Below, piece by piece: positions 37,561-46,405 of a DNA stretch of 64,000 bases (position 1 is the first letter of the stretch; each line of letters opens with the position of its first letter). Location: positions 372,001-436,000 of the forward strand of contig NZ_JALBGD010000002.1 of the NCBI RefSeq assembly GCF_023507705.1. The letters run 5' to 3'. The notes under the pieces were generated by a model. The model was not told the origin of the DNA and searched no databases. It saw only the letters and a list, made by a program, of their open reading frames with translations. The translations under genes were made by a program, and so were the position numbers. Source of the stretch: Stappia sp. WLB 29 (GTDB lineage: Bacteria > Pseudomonadota > Alphaproteobacteria > Rhizobiales > Stappiaceae).

Positions 37561-38843
37561 TTCTCCTCTTCCTCATCGTTGCGCTGGCCGTCGTGCTGCT
37601 GATCGCGGGCTTCGAGATGTTTCTCGTGCTCGGCGTGCCGGCCCTCTTGATCAAGCAGTTCTTCTACGGCTCCCTGCCGGATCCGGTCGTGGTGCAGAAG
37701 ATTCTCGGCGGCATCAACCATTCGACGCTGCTCGCCATTCCCTTCTTCATCCTGGCGGCGGAGCTGATGGGCGAGGGCCAGATCGCCCGCCGCCTCACCA
37801 GCCTCGTCCAGTCGCTGCTCGGCCATCGCAAGGGCGGCATCGGCTACACCATCGTCGGCGGCTCGATGGCCTTCGGCTCCGTGTCCGGCTCGGCGCCGGC
37901 GACGGTGGCGGCGATGGGCCGGCTGGTCTATCCGGAAATGCGCAAGGCCGGCTTCAGCGACAAGTTCTCGCTCGGCCTCATCGCCTCCAGCGCCGAGACG
38001 GCGTTGCTGATCCCGCCGTCGATCACCTTCATCATCTACGGCTGGATGACCGGCACCTCGGTCGCGCGCCTGTTCGTCGCCGGCATGGCGGTCGGCGTGG
38101 TGCTCGGCCTCGTCTTCGCCATCATGGTCGCCGTCGAGGCGCGCCGCGCCGGGGTTTCGGCCGGCGAGCGCACCTCCTGGGGCGACCGTTTGCGCGCCGT
38201 CGCGCATTCGGGCTGGGCGCTCGGCATGCCGGCGATCATCCTCGGCGGCATCTATTCGGGCGTCTTCACCCCGACCGAGGCCGCCGCCGTCAGCGTCGTC
38301 TACGCCATCTTCGTGGAGATGGTCGTGTTCCGCGAGCTGACCCTGGCGAAGCTGTTCAAGGTGACCGAGCGGGCGGCCGTGTCCACCGCCATCATCTTCA
38401 TCCTGCTGGCGCTCGGCGGCCTGCTCTCCTACTTCATCACGCTGGCGCAGATCCCGGGGCAGATCCTGGAGTTCCTGGCCGCCGTCGATGCGGGGCCGAT
38501 CGTCTTCCTGCTGGTGGTCAACGTCGTCTTCCTGATCGCGGGCATGTTCATCGACCCGAATTCGGCGCTGCTGATCCTCGTGCCGCCGCTCTATCCGGTG
38601 GCGATGGCGATGGGCATCGACCCGGTGCATTTCGGCATGATCGTCACGCTCAACATCTCCGCCGGCATGATCACGCCACCCTTCGGGCTCGACCTGTTCG
38701 TGGCGTCCTCGACGCTCGGCAAGCCGGTGATGACGATCATTTCCGGCATCTGGCCCTTCGTGATCGCCAATCTCGTGGCCCTCGGGATCATCACCTACAT
38801 CCCGTCGATCTCCACCTTCCTGCCCAATCTGGTGTTCGGATGA
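37557..38843 (+). CDS. TRAP transporter large permease (DctM family)
   Basis: 428 aa. Signatures: GSVSGSAPATVAAMGRLVYPEM near 102, ALLIPPSITFIIYGWMTG near 147, SGVFTPTEAAAVSVVYAIF near 236 and GMITPPFGLDLFVASS near 366. Its ATG lies in the stop of the small permease and its own stop overlaps the PyrK-like start (ATGA), tying transport directly to the enzymes. Confidence 0.94.
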   Translation: MILLFLIVALAVVLLIAGFEMFLVLGVPALLIKQFFYGSLPDPVVVQKILGGINHSTLLAIPFFILAAELMGEGQIARRLTSLVQSLLGHRKGGIGYTIVGGSMAFGSVSGSAPATVAAMGRLVYPEMRKAGFSDKFSLGLIASSAETALLIPPSITFIIYGWMTGTSVARLFVAGMAVGVVLGLVFAIMVAVEARRAGVSAGERTSWGDRLRAVAHSGWALGMPAIILGGIYSGVFTPTEAAAVSVVYAIFVEMVVFRELTLAKLFKVTERAAVSTAIIFILLALGGLLSYFITLAQIPGQILEFLAAVDAGPIVFLLVVNVVFLIAGMFIDPNSALLILVPPLYPVAMAMGIDPVHFGMIVTLNISAGMITPPFGLDLFVASSTLGKPVMTIISGIWPFVIANLVALGIITYIPSISTFLPNLVFG

Positions 38844-39691
38844 CCAGCGTTCTGACAAGACCCGCGTCCGCTGCCGGCGGACGGGCGCAACCCGTCGTCT
38901 TCGAGCGGGGCCTCGCCGTGCTCTCCAACGACCCGGTCAACGGCGAGTACATGCGCCTCGTCCTGGCGGCCCCGCGCGAGATGCTCGATCTGTGCCGTGC
39001 CGGCCAGTTCTTCAACCTGCTGTGCCCGGCGCTCGGCGGCGAGACGCCCTATCTGCGCCGGCCGATGAGCATCTACGGCTTCTATCCCGAGCGCGGCGAG
39101 TTGCACTTCCTCTACAAGGTGGCGGGGGCCGGCACCCGGGCGCTGGCGCAGCTGCGCGAGGGCGATGCGCTCAACGTCATGGGCCCGCTCGGCCAGGGCT
39201 TCCGCATCGACGACGACTGGCAGCGGCTGGTGCTCGTCGCCCGCGGCGTCGGCCTTGCAACGCTGGCGCCGCTGGCGCTGGAGGCCAACCGCCTCGGCCG
39301 CCATCTCACCGCGATCTGCAGCGCCCGCCATCCGGACCTGCTGATGTCCATCGACTATTTCCGCGAGCTGGGGGCCGAGATCATCCCGGTCACCGACGCG
39401 GAAGGCACCTCGTCGCTCGAGCATCTGGAACAGGTGATCGAGGAGAGGGTCGCAGGTCCCGGCATCGATGCCTTCTACACCTGCGGCTCCAACCGCCTGC
39501 TGACCCTGTTGCAGCGCATCGGCAAGCGCCACGGCATTCCCGGCGAGATCGCGCTGGAGCAGCAGATGGCCTGCGGCCTCGGCATGTGCCACTGCTGCGT
39601 CCGGCCGTTCCGCAAGGGCGACAAGACCGTGCAGCTGCGCGTGTGCCGCGAAGGCCCCGTCTTCGATATCCAGGAGGCCATGCCATGGTAG
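38840..39691 (+). CDS. pyrK: PyrK-like electron-transfer subunit of dihydroorotate dehydrogenase
   Basis: 283 aa ferredoxin-reductase-like subunit that links NAD(H) to the PyrD flavin. FAD motif YLRRPMSIYGFYPE near 72; GPLGQGFRI near 114; NAD site LVLVARGVGLATLAPLALEA near 130; [2Fe-2S] ligands ACGLGMCHCCVRPF near 250, then CREGPVF. This is the PyrK pattern. It overlaps the DctM stop by 4 bases and pyrD by 7, so the PyrD-PyrK pair is made together with a transporter. That is unlike a biosynthetic setting and suggests NADH-driven orotate reduction. Confidence 0.9.
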   Translation: MTSVLTRPASAAGGRAQPVVFERGLAVLSNDPVNGEYMRLVLAAPREMLDLCRAGQFFNLLCPALGGETPYLRRPMSIYGFYPERGELHFLYKVAGAGTRALAQLREGDALNVMGPLGQGFRIDDDWQRLVLVARGVGLATLAPLALEANRLGRHLTAICSARHPDLLMSIDYFRELGAEIIPVTDAEGTSSLEHLEQVIEERVAGPGIDAFYTCGSNRLLTLLQRIGKRHGIPGEIALEQQMACGLGMCHCCVRPFRKGDKTVQLRVCREGPVFDIQEAMPW

Positions 39692-40629
39692 ACCTGTCCG
39701 TCGACATCGCCGGCCTGACGCTGAAGAACCCGATCATGCCCGCTTCGGGCACCTTCTCCGAGGAACTGGCGGAGGTCTTCGACATCGAGTGCCTCGGCGC
39801 CCATGTCACCAAGACGATCACCCGGGGCCTGCGCGACGGCAATCCGACGCCGCGCGTGTGCGAGGTCGGCTCGTCGATGCTCAATTCCATCGGCATCCCG
39901 AGCAAGGGCGTTAGCGCCTTCCTCGACAAGGTGGTGCCGTTCTACCGCGCCTACGAGACGCCGCTGGTCGTGTCGATCTCCGGCAACACGGCGGACGAAT
40001 TCGCCCGCCTGTGCTCGGAAGTGACGGTGGAGGGCGTTGCCGCCATCGAGGTCAACATCTCCTGTCCGAACATCGAGGAAGACGGCAAGGCCTTTGCCAT
40101 CCGTCCCTCCTCGACCTACGACGTGATGCGCAAGCTGCGCGCGGCGACGCATCTGCCGCTGTGGGCCAAGCTGACGCCCAACACCGGCGAGACGCCGGAA
40201 GTGGCGCGCGCGGCGCAGGAAGGCGGCGCCGACGCGCTGGTCGTCGCCAACACGCTGCTGGCCATGGCCATCGACATCCGCACCCGGCGGCCGAAGCTCG
40301 GCAACCTGATGGGCGGCCTGTCGGGCCCCTCGCTGAAGCCCATCGCCCTGCGGATGGCCTATCAGTGCGCCAAGTCGACGACGATCCCGGTGATCGGCTG
40401 CGGCGGCATCTCCACCGCCGAGGACGTGATCGAGTTCCTCATCGCCGGTGCCACCGCCGTGCAGGTGGGCACCGCCACCTTCATCAATCCGACCGCGATG
40501 GTCACCGTCATCGCCGAGCTGGAGCGCTATCTGGAGCGCGAGAAGCTGTCGTCCGTCCGCGACCTGATCGGCACGCTGATCGACGAGGAGCAGAAGGAGG
40601 GCGTCGTGTTCATGGAGGCGGCGCCGTGA
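39685..40629 (+). CDS. pyrD: Dihydroorotate dehydrogenase, class 1B-like catalytic subunit
   Basis: 314 aa FMN enzyme interconverting dihydroorotate and orotate. Visible: NPIMPASGTF near 15, KTITRGLRDGNPTPR near 43, catalytic base C127 in VNISCPN (cysteine marks class 1, serine would mark class 2), KLTPN near 159, GLSGPSLKPIALRM near 205 and the FMN phosphate site GCGGISTAEDVIEFLIAGA near 235. SD AGGAGG lies inside pyrK. In this operon the reverse reaction (orotate to dihydroorotate with NADH) is the likely direction; that is inference. Confidence 0.93.
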   Translation: MVDLSVDIAGLTLKNPIMPASGTFSEELAEVFDIECLGAHVTKTITRGLRDGNPTPRVCEVGSSMLNSIGIPSKGVSAFLDKVVPFYRAYETPLVVSISGNTADEFARLCSEVTVEGVAAIEVNISCPNIEEDGKAFAIRPSSTYDVMRKLRAATHLPLWAKLTPNTGETPEVARAAQEGGADALVVANTLLAMAIDIRTRRPKLGNLMGGLSGPSLKPIALRMAYQCAKSTTIPVIGCGGISTAEDVIEFLIAGATAVQVGTATFINPTAMVTVIAELERYLEREKLSSVRDLIGTLIDEEQKEGVVFMEAAP

Positions 40630-41909
40630 CCGCGCTGAGGAAGTCCGGGGCCTACGACCGCGCGGAGGAACTGCGCCTTGCCGGCTTCCTCTTCGACGAG
40701 ATCGCGCGCATGTCGCCGGACGTGGAGGGCGTCAGCCGTCCGGCCTTTTCCGACATCGAGACGAAGACGCTGTCCTTCCTGGAGGACTTCGCCCGCCGCG
40801 AGGGGCTGGAGGTCTGGTACGACGCCGGGCTCAACGCCAATTTCTGCCTGCCGGGCGACCGCGACGCCGAGCGCTACACGGTCATCGGCTCGCATGTCGA
40901 CAGCGTCCCCTTCGGCGGCAATTTCGACGGCCTTGCCGGTGTCGTCGCCGGCCTGCTGTGCCTGGTGCGGGCGCGGCGCGAGGGGCGCAAGTTCGCTTTC
41001 CCGGTGCATGTGCTTGCCATGCGCGGCGAGGAAAGCGCCTGGTTCGGCCCGTGCTACATCGGCTCCAAGGCGCTGACCGGCACGCTGTCCGCCTCCGATC
41101 TCGCCGCCCGCCACAAGGGCGACGGCCGCACGCTCGATGCGCATATGGAAGCCATCGGCATCGACATGGCGCCGGTGCGCGCCGGCAAGCCCTTGATCGA
41201 CCTGTCGCGGATCGAGGCCTATCTCGAGGTGCATATCGAGCAGGGGCCGCTGCTGATCGGCAAGGCGGTCCCGGCCGCCGTGGTCTCGGGCATCCGTGGC
41301 AACATCCGCTACCGCTCCCTGCGCTGCGTCGGCGAGGCCGGCCATTCCGGCGCCGTGCCGCGCGCCTTCCGCCGCGATCCGGTGCTGGCCATGGCCGACC
41401 TCCTGGTGCGGCTCGACGAAAGCTGGGCAACGATTCTCGCCAAGGGCGACGACCTGGTGCTGACCAGCGGCATCGTCGGCACCGACCCGGATAAGCACGC
41501 GATGACGCGCATTCCCGACCAGGTGTCCTTCAGTCTCGACATCCGCAGCCAGAGCGCGCGGGTGCTGGACGAGATGCGCGACCTGCTGAAGACGGAGATG
41601 GCGCAGATCGAGCGGGACCGGAAAGTGCGCTTCGAGCTCGACGAGGAGTTGCGCGTTGCCCCCGCCCTGTGCGATGCCGATCTCGTCGCGCGCCTGAGCA
41701 AGGCCATGGAGACAGTCGGCCAGGAGCCGTTCGTGATGGCGAGCGGCGGCGGACACGATGCGGCGGTCTTCTCGGCCGCCGGCGTGCCGGCCGGCATGGT
41801 CTTCGTGCGCAATCGCAACGGCTCGCACAATCCGCAGGAGGCGATGGAGCTGCCCGATCTCCTTTCCGCCACCGATATCGTCCATCAATATCTTATGGTT
41901 GCGCCATGA
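40626..41909 (+). CDS. M20-type Zn amidohydrolase, candidate carbamoyl-aspartate hydrolase
   Basis: 427 aa, GTG start overlapping the pyrD stop (GTGA). Belongs to the hydantoinase/carbamoylase (AmaB/allantoate amidohydrolase) group of M20: metal ligands in [15 protein letters not shown] near 91, the Glu pair in [15 protein letters not shown] near 134, HIEQGPLL near 205, [16 protein letters not shown] near 237 and [17 protein letters not shown] near 375. Relatives cleave N-carbamoyl amino acids to amino acid, CO2 and ammonia. Between PyrD and PyrC the natural substrate is N-carbamoyl-L-aspartate (ureidosuccinate). Substrate is inferred. Confidence 0.85.
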   Translation: MTALRKSGAYDRAEELRLAGFLFDEIARMSPDVEGVSRPAFSDIETKTLSFLEDFARREGLEVWYDAGLNANFCLPGDRDAERYTVIGSHVDSVPFGGNFDGLAGVVAGLLCLVRARREGRKFAFPVHVLAMRGEESAWFGPCYIGSKALTGTLSASDLAARHKGDGRTLDAHMEAIGIDMAPVRAGKPLIDLSRIEAYLEVHIEQGPLLIGKAVPAAVVSGIRGNIRYRSLRCVGEAGHSGAVPRAFRRDPVLAMADLLVRLDESWATILAKGDDLVLTSGIVGTDPDKHAMTRIPDQVSFSLDIRSQSARVLDEMRDLLKTEMAQIERDRKVRFELDEELRVAPALCDADLVARLSKAMETVGQEPFVMASGGGHDAAVFSAAGVPAGMVFVRNRNGSHNPQEAMELPDLLSATDIVHQYLMVAP

Positions 41910-42955
41910 CACAGCTGACGATCCGGACGCCCGACGACTGGCATCTCCACCTGCGCGACGGGGCGATGCTCGCCGGCGTCCTGCCGCACAGCTCCGCCGA
42001 TTTCGCGCGTGCGATCATCATGCCGAACCTGGTGCCGCCGGTGGTCACCACCGCCCATGCGGAAGCCTATCGCCAGCGCATCCTCGCCGCCCTTCCCGAG
42101 GGGCACGACTTCACGCCGCTCATGGTGCTCTACCTGACCGAGGACACCGAGGCGGACGATGTCGAGGCCGGTTTCCGGAGCGGCCTCGTCAAGGCGGTGA
42201 AGCTCTATCCGGCCGGCGCCACCACCAATTCGCATGGCGGCGTGCGCGACTTTTCCAAGGTCATCCCGGTGCTGGAGCGCATGGCCGAGATCGGCCTGCC
42301 GCTCTGCGTGCATGGCGAGGTGACGGATCCTGCCGTGGACATCTTCGATCGCGAGGCGGTGTTCCTGGAAACGGTGCTCGATCCGCTGCGCCGGCGCGTT
42401 CCGGGCCTGCGCGTCGTGCTGGAGCATGTGACGACGCGCAACGGCGTCGAGTATGTGCGCTCGCAGGAGAAGGATCTGGCCGCGACGATCACGGTTCATC
42501 ACCTGATGATCAACCGCAATGCGATCTTCGCCGGCGGCATCCGCCCGCACTACTACTGCCTGCCCGTCGCCAAGCGCGAGGAACACCGGCTGGCGCTGCG
42601 CGAGGCCGCGACCTCGGGCGACGCGCGCTTCTTCCTCGGCACCGATTCGGCGCCGCATGTGGATCCGGCGAAGGAATGCGGTTGCGGCTGCGCCGGCATC
42701 TTCACCGCGCCGAACGCGATGGCCTGCCTTGCCCATGTCTTCGAGGAGGAGGGCGCGCTCGACAAGCTCGAGGCCTTCGCCTCGCTCAACGGACCGGCCT
42801 TCTACCGTCTGCCGCCGAACGAGGGCCGGCTCGTCCTGGAAAAGCGCGAGGCGCCGGTCCCGGTGCCGGACAAGGTGGTGACCGGCGACGGCACGGTCAC
42901 GGTTTTCGACCCCATGGTGCCGGTCCGCTGGACGGTCGCGGCCCGCAGGTCGTAA
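41906..42955 (+). CDS. pyrC: Dihydroorotase, E. coli-type (class II)
   Basis: 349 aa binuclear zinc cyclic amidase. Ligands all present: H13 and H15 (WHLHLRDG), carboxylated K99 ([12 protein letters not shown]), H136 (LCVHGEV), H174 (LEHVTT) and D247 (LGTDSAPH). It opens dihydroorotate to N-carbamoyl-L-aspartate in the catabolic direction. ATGA overlap with the amidohydrolase gene. A GCCGGC/GCCGGC hairpin (42958-42975) follows the stop. Enzyme identity is firm; catabolic use is inferred from the operon. Confidence 0.94.
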   Translation: MTQLTIRTPDDWHLHLRDGAMLAGVLPHSSADFARAIIMPNLVPPVVTTAHAEAYRQRILAALPEGHDFTPLMVLYLTEDTEADDVEAGFRSGLVKAVKLYPAGATTNSHGGVRDFSKVIPVLERMAEIGLPLCVHGEVTDPAVDIFDREAVFLETVLDPLRRRVPGLRVVLEHVTTRNGVEYVRSQEKDLAATITVHHLMINRNAIFAGGIRPHYYCLPVAKREEHRLALREAATSGDARFFLGTDSAPHVDPAKECGCGCAGIFTAPNAMACLAHVFEEEGALDKLEAFASLNGPAFYRLPPNEGRLVLEKREAPVPVPDKVVTGDGTVTVFDPMVPVRWTVAARRS

Positions 42956-43003
42956 GGGCCGGCGGCCAAGCCGGCGAAAAAATCTTCTTCAAGGGAGAGC
43001 GTG

Positions 43004-43318
43004 ATGTTCATTGAGGTTGCGAATGGTCTGACCGAGCACAGCGCGAGCGTGCGGAGCTTCGAGGCGTGCGCGCGCGAGGCCCGTGCCCGCATCGCCGGCG
43101 AGCCGGAGCATGCTGTCGCCTGGCTGCTGGTGTCGCGCGCGGCCCAGGCTTTCGTCGATGCCTATGACGACCAGCCGCTGACGCTCGACGTCGCCGGCCA
43201 GGCGCTGGAGCAGTTCCGTGATCTGCTGCAGACGCTCGAGACCGCCTATGCGGGCGGCTCCGCCGAAGCGAAGGTCGAGGCGCTGAACAAGATCGCGCTG
43301 CGTCTCAACGCGATGTGA
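43004..43318 (+). CDS. Uncharacterised 104-aa protein after pyrC
   Basis: Starts ATG at 43004 (MFIEVANGLTEHSASV) with AAGGGAG upstream. Mostly helical and soluble by composition (RSFEACAREARARIAGEPEH, later AKVEALNKIALRLNAM). I do not recognise the family. It follows the pyrC gene after 48 bases and a small hairpin and ends at a strong terminator, so it may be the last gene of that operon or an independent gene. Confidence 0.65.
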   Translation: MFIEVANGLTEHSASVRSFEACAREARARIAGEPEHAVAWLLVSRAAQAFVDAYDDQPLTLDVAGQALEQFRDLLQTLETAYAGGSAEAKVEALNKIALRLNAM

Positions 43319-43326
43319 TTGGAGCC

Positions 43327-43349
43327 GGGCCGGCCGCTCGCGCCGGCCC
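43327..43349. terminator. Bidirectional hairpin between convergent genes
   Basis: Perfect 8-bp stem GGGCCGGC / GCCGGCCC with a 7-base loop, followed on the plus strand by GATCTCTTGCGTTTC. Lies between the 104-aa gene and the convergent membrane-protein gene. Confidence 0.7.
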
Positions 43350-43375
43350 GATCTCTTGCGTTTCGAAACTGCGGA

Positions 43376-44350
43376 TCAGGGACGGCCGTCGGCGGCGGAG
43401 GTCGCCCCGGACGGCGTCTTCGCGCGCTGCTGCCGCTTGCCTGCCGGGCGCAGGAAATACTCGCTCGCCAACAGGGTCGGCAGGCCGAGCGCCAGCGGCA
43501 CCAGGAAATACACCAGGCGGAATACGAGCAGCGCGCCGACGGCTTCCGCGCCGGGCTGCAGATAGAGCACGGTCGCCTCCAGCACGCCCAAGCCGCCCGG
43601 TACGTGGCTGATCAGGGAGGCGAGGATGCCGATCACATAGATCGCCGCCACCTCGAGATAGTTCACCTCCGACGTTGCCGCGAGCAGCTGGTGCAGGCAG
43701 GCGGCGACGCAGGCATAGTTGGCCGTGCCCGCCGCGACCTGGCCGAGGGCGAGCGGCAGGGGCGGCAGTTTCACCGACCATTTGTGCAGCGTCAGTTCCC
43801 TCCGCATGACGGCGGACAGCACGACATAGGCGACCGGCAGGGAGAGGCAGACGATCGCCATGCCCTTCAACTCCGGCCCGTCGACGCCCATCAGCCCTTC
43901 GGCGGTCGAGGGATAGAGCAGGAGGGCGATGCCGCCCATCGTCGCCAGTCCCAGTCCCACGGTGATGCCGCAGAACAGGATCACCTTGGCGACATCCCCG
44001 ACACCGAGGCCCCAGCGCGCATAGAAGCGGTAGCGGATGGCGCCGCTGGACAGGGCCGCGACCCCGACATTGTGGCCGATGGACAGGGCGGTGAAGGAGG
44101 CGAGCGCCGTGCGGTGCCAGGCGAGCGGCTTGCCGGCATAGCGGACGGCCAGCCAGTCGAAAAAGGTGAGGCAAAGATAGGACGCTGCGGCAAAGGCGAA
44201 GGCGCGGGCAAGATACGTGGCCGGAATGGTACGGACGGACTCCAGGATCTCGTCGAGCGAATATTGGCTCAGCGTCCGGTAGAGCAGATAGGTCGCGATG
44301 CCGATCGCCACGACGATCACGAGCCGAAGAAGCAACTTGTAGAACGACAT
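43376..44350 (-). CDS. YbhN/LPG-synthase-type integral membrane protein
   Basis: 324 aa, about eight hydrophobic segments, in the UPF0104 / lysylphosphatidylglycerol synthase transmembrane family. Recognisable blocks: SIGHNVGVAALSSGAIRYRF near 90, FFDWLAVRYAG near 63 and SHVPGGLGVLEATVLYLQPG near 248. It lacks the C-terminal aminoacyl-transferase domain of MprF, so it is the flippase-like half only; relatives are annotated without a defined substrate. Confidence 0.85.
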   Translation of the reverse strand: MSFYKLLLRLVIVVAIGIATYLLYRTLSQYSLDEILESVRTIPATYLARAFAFAAASYLCLTFFDWLAVRYAGKPLAWHRTALASFTALSIGHNVGVAALSSGAIRYRFYARWGLGVGDVAKVILFCGITVGLGLATMGGIALLLYPSTAEGLMGVDGPELKGMAIVCLSLPVAYVVLSAVMRRELTLHKWSVKLPPLPLALGQVAAGTANYACVAACLHQLLAATSEVNYLEVAAIYVIGILASLISHVPGGLGVLEATVLYLQPGAEAVGALLVFRLVYFLVPLALGLPTLLASEYFLRPAGKRQQRAKTPSGATSAADGRP

Positions 44351-44546
44351 TCGTCTCTCTTTCTGGCCGGGCCCCCGTCAACTCGACCCGACCCGATCCG
44401 GCCCGGCGCGAGCGGGGCGGCGGCCCTGCCGCGCGCCCCTTGCGCATCTTTTCCCCTCCCCGGATGGCGAAGGGGAAAAGCCGCATGTCCCGCCGGCGAG
44501 CCGATCACATGCCCGCCGGGCCGATGACCGGCAGGTCCGGGGACGG

Positions 44547-45044
44547 TCAGGCCGCCTTGGCGCGCTGGTTGGCCGAAGCGTCGGCGAGCTTGGTCAGGTT
44601 CTCGTCGGTCTTCGCCTCTTCCTTCAAGGTGTCCTGGAGCAGCTTGGCCGCATCCTTGAGGCCCAGCTCGTTGGCCCAGCGGTGCAGCGTGCCGTAGCGG
44701 GTGATCTCGTAGTGCTCGACCGCCTGCGCGGACGAAATCAGGCCGGCATCCAGGGCAGGGGTGCCCTTGAACTCGTCGATGATCTCCTCGCCTTCCGCGA
44801 TGATGCCTTCGATCGCATCGCAGGTCTTGCCGCGCGGGGCCTTGCCGAGGATCTCGAACACCTGCTGCAGGCGCTCGACGTGACCTTCGGTCTCCTCGCG
44901 GTGCTTCTCGAAGGCCTTCTTCAGATCTTCGGACTGCGCCGCGCGCTGCATCTTCGGCAGCGTCTTCAGGATCTTGCGCTCGGCGTAGTAGATGTCCTTG
45001 AGGGTGTCGTGGAACAGGTCTTCGAGGGTCTTTTCCTTGGCCAT
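44547..45044 (-). CDS. DUF892 (YciE-like) ferritin-fold stress protein
   Basis: 165 aa four-helix protein of the YciE/YciF family. MAKEKTLEDLFHDTLKDIYY is the usual start; metal-site carboxylates and His appear in YAERKILKTLP near 20, EGHVERLQQVFEILG near 53 and QAVEHYEITRYGTL near 107. Family members are induced by osmotic and general stress; their substrate is unknown. A GGAAC-N16-CGTT promoter lies 50 bases before the start. Confidence 0.92.
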   Translation of the reverse strand: MAKEKTLEDLFHDTLKDIYYAERKILKTLPKMQRAAQSEDLKKAFEKHREETEGHVERLQQVFEILGKAPRGKTCDAIEGIIAEGEEIIDEFKGTPALDAGLISSAQAVEHYEITRYGTLHRWANELGLKDAAKLLQDTLKEEAKTDENLTKLADASANQRAKAA

Positions 45045-45093
45045 GTCAATGTCCCTTTCGTGAGTTGGTCACCGCCGGGCGGTGCGGTGTGCG

Positions 45094-45118
45094 AACGTCT
45101 CGCCGCGATGTTTGTTCC
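45094..45118 (-). promoter_or_regulatory. EcfG-type promoter of the DUF892 gene
   Basis: On the minus strand GGAAC (45114-45118), 16-base spacer, CGTT (45094-45097), 50 bases before the ATG. Exact match to the general-stress sigma (EcfG) consensus of alphaproteobacteria. Confidence 0.8.
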
Positions 45119-45166
45119 CTCCGTGCCCAGTGCATCTGCGGCTGCAAGGAACCGGCGGGGCGAAAC

Positions 45167-45191
45167 GGAACATCCGCAGGAGACAGGTGTT
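45167..45191 (+). promoter_or_regulatory. EcfG-type promoter of the PRC-barrel gene
   Basis: GGAAC (45167-45171), 16-base spacer, TGTT (45188-45191), 67 bases before the ATG. Divergent from the DUF892 promoter in the same 213-base gap. Confidence 0.7.
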
Positions 45192-45257
45192 GGCAGGGCA
45201 GACCGGGAGGCGCGGCGATGCCGTGCGCCGGGAAAAGCCACACCAAGGAGGTAACGA

Positions 45258-46229
45258 ATGACCCGCTACGCAACCAAGACCGCCGGCGTGCTGCTCGCCG
45301 CCACCGCGCTGTCGCTGCTGCCTCATGCAGCGCTCGCCCAGCAGGGCGCTGCGCCGGCAGGTCAGGAGCAGCAGATGCGCCAGCAGGGCCAGGGGCAGAA
45401 CGCCACTGGTCAGAATGCCGCCGGCCGGCAGGCGACTGCCCAGATGGCGAGCCAGTGCCAGGCGCGCCTTGAACAGTCGGCCGAGCGCATGCGCGAGGAT
45501 CAGTTCTGGCTGACGGGCTGGGGCGCCGGTTACGGCACGCAACCGGTCGGCACGCCCACCGCCGCCCCGGACGGCGCCGCGCGTCCGGGCGCCGAGACGC
45601 CGGCTTCGCCCACGGGGGTGCGCGAGCCTATGGCCGGCGATCCGCGCGGCACGGTGGAAGGCGCCTATTCGCCGCGCGAGCAGATCCGCACGCTCTACTT
45701 CGCCGCCCATATCCTGTCCCAACGCGGCGAGCAGGAAGGCTGCGACTATGTCGCCGGCCAGCTCGATGCGGTCTACGACGACTACACGAGCCAGCTCACC
45801 TCGGCCGGCGTCGAGCCGGGAGCCGTGACCGACTGGCGCCAGGAACAGCTCGCTCTCGCGCAGCCGATCGATCAGGTCGAAGGCATGCAGTCCTACCGCA
45901 TCGACAACCTGACCGGCACCGACGTGCGCAATGTCGAGGACGAGAATCTCGGCAGCGTGCATGACGTGATCCTCGACCCGGCATCCGGCACCGTGTCCTA
46001 CATTCTGGTCGCGCGCGGCGGCTTCCTGGGTCTCGGCGAGGAATATGTGGCGGTTCCCTGGGAGCGCCTGCATGCGACGCCGGGCCTCGAGACCATCGTG
46101 CTGACGCTCAGCCAGGAGGAACTGGAACAGGCGCCGACCATCGAGCCCGACGAGTTCCGCAATTCCGAGATGAGGCAGGACGCCCGTGGGCCGGTCGACG
46201 AATTCTGGTCGGGCATGGACGCGCGCTGA
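45258..46229 (+). CDS. Exported PRC-barrel domain protein
   Basis: 323 aa with a signal peptide to about residue 28 (LPHAALAQ), then a Gln/Ala/Gly-rich low-complexity stretch (about 30-65), a linker rich in Pro and Ala, and a C-terminal PRC-barrel (about 210-280: LTGTDVRNVEDENLGSVHDV, then LDPASGTVSYILVARGGFLG and YVAVPWERL). PRC barrels bind proteins or small ligands; secreted forms are common among alphaproteobacterial stress genes. SD AAGGAGG precedes the start. Confidence 0.88.
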   Translation: MTRYATKTAGVLLAATALSLLPHAALAQQGAAPAGQEQQMRQQGQGQNATGQNAAGRQATAQMASQCQARLEQSAERMREDQFWLTGWGAGYGTQPVGTPTAAPDGAARPGAETPASPTGVREPMAGDPRGTVEGAYSPREQIRTLYFAAHILSQRGEQEGCDYVAGQLDAVYDDYTSQLTSAGVEPGAVTDWRQEQLALAQPIDQVEGMQSYRIDNLTGTDVRNVEDENLGSVHDVILDPASGTVSYILVARGGFLGLGEEYVAVPWERLHATPGLETIVLTLSQEELEQAPTIEPDEFRNSEMRQDARGPVDEFWSGMDAR

Positions 46230-46260
46230 CCGGGCAGGATGCAGCATTGCGAAGGGTTCG

Positions 46261-46286
46261 GGGCCGCGGCAGCAACGTCGCGGCCC
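46261..46286 (+). terminator. Hairpin terminator after the PRC-barrel gene
   Basis: Perfect 8-bp stem GGGCCGCG / CGCGGCCC with a 10-base loop, followed by TTGCCGTTTTG. Located 32 bases after the stop and upstream of the next EcfG-type promoter. Confidence 0.65.
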
Positions 46287-46351
46287 TTGCCGTTTTGTGC
46301 CCGCGCCCGATCGCCGCAGAACAGGGCTTGGCAAAAAATGCAGGGAGGCGA

Positions 46352-46376
46352 GGAACATCCGGTGGCCCGGTCTGTT
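46352..46376 (+). promoter_or_regulatory. EcfG-type promoter of the GMC dehydrogenase operon
   Basis: GGAAC (46352-46356), 16-base spacer, TGTT (46373-46376), 30 bases before the GTG start at 46406. Confidence 0.7.
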
Positions 46377-46405
46377 CGGACAGGGCAGCAACCTGGAGGG
46401 CATCC

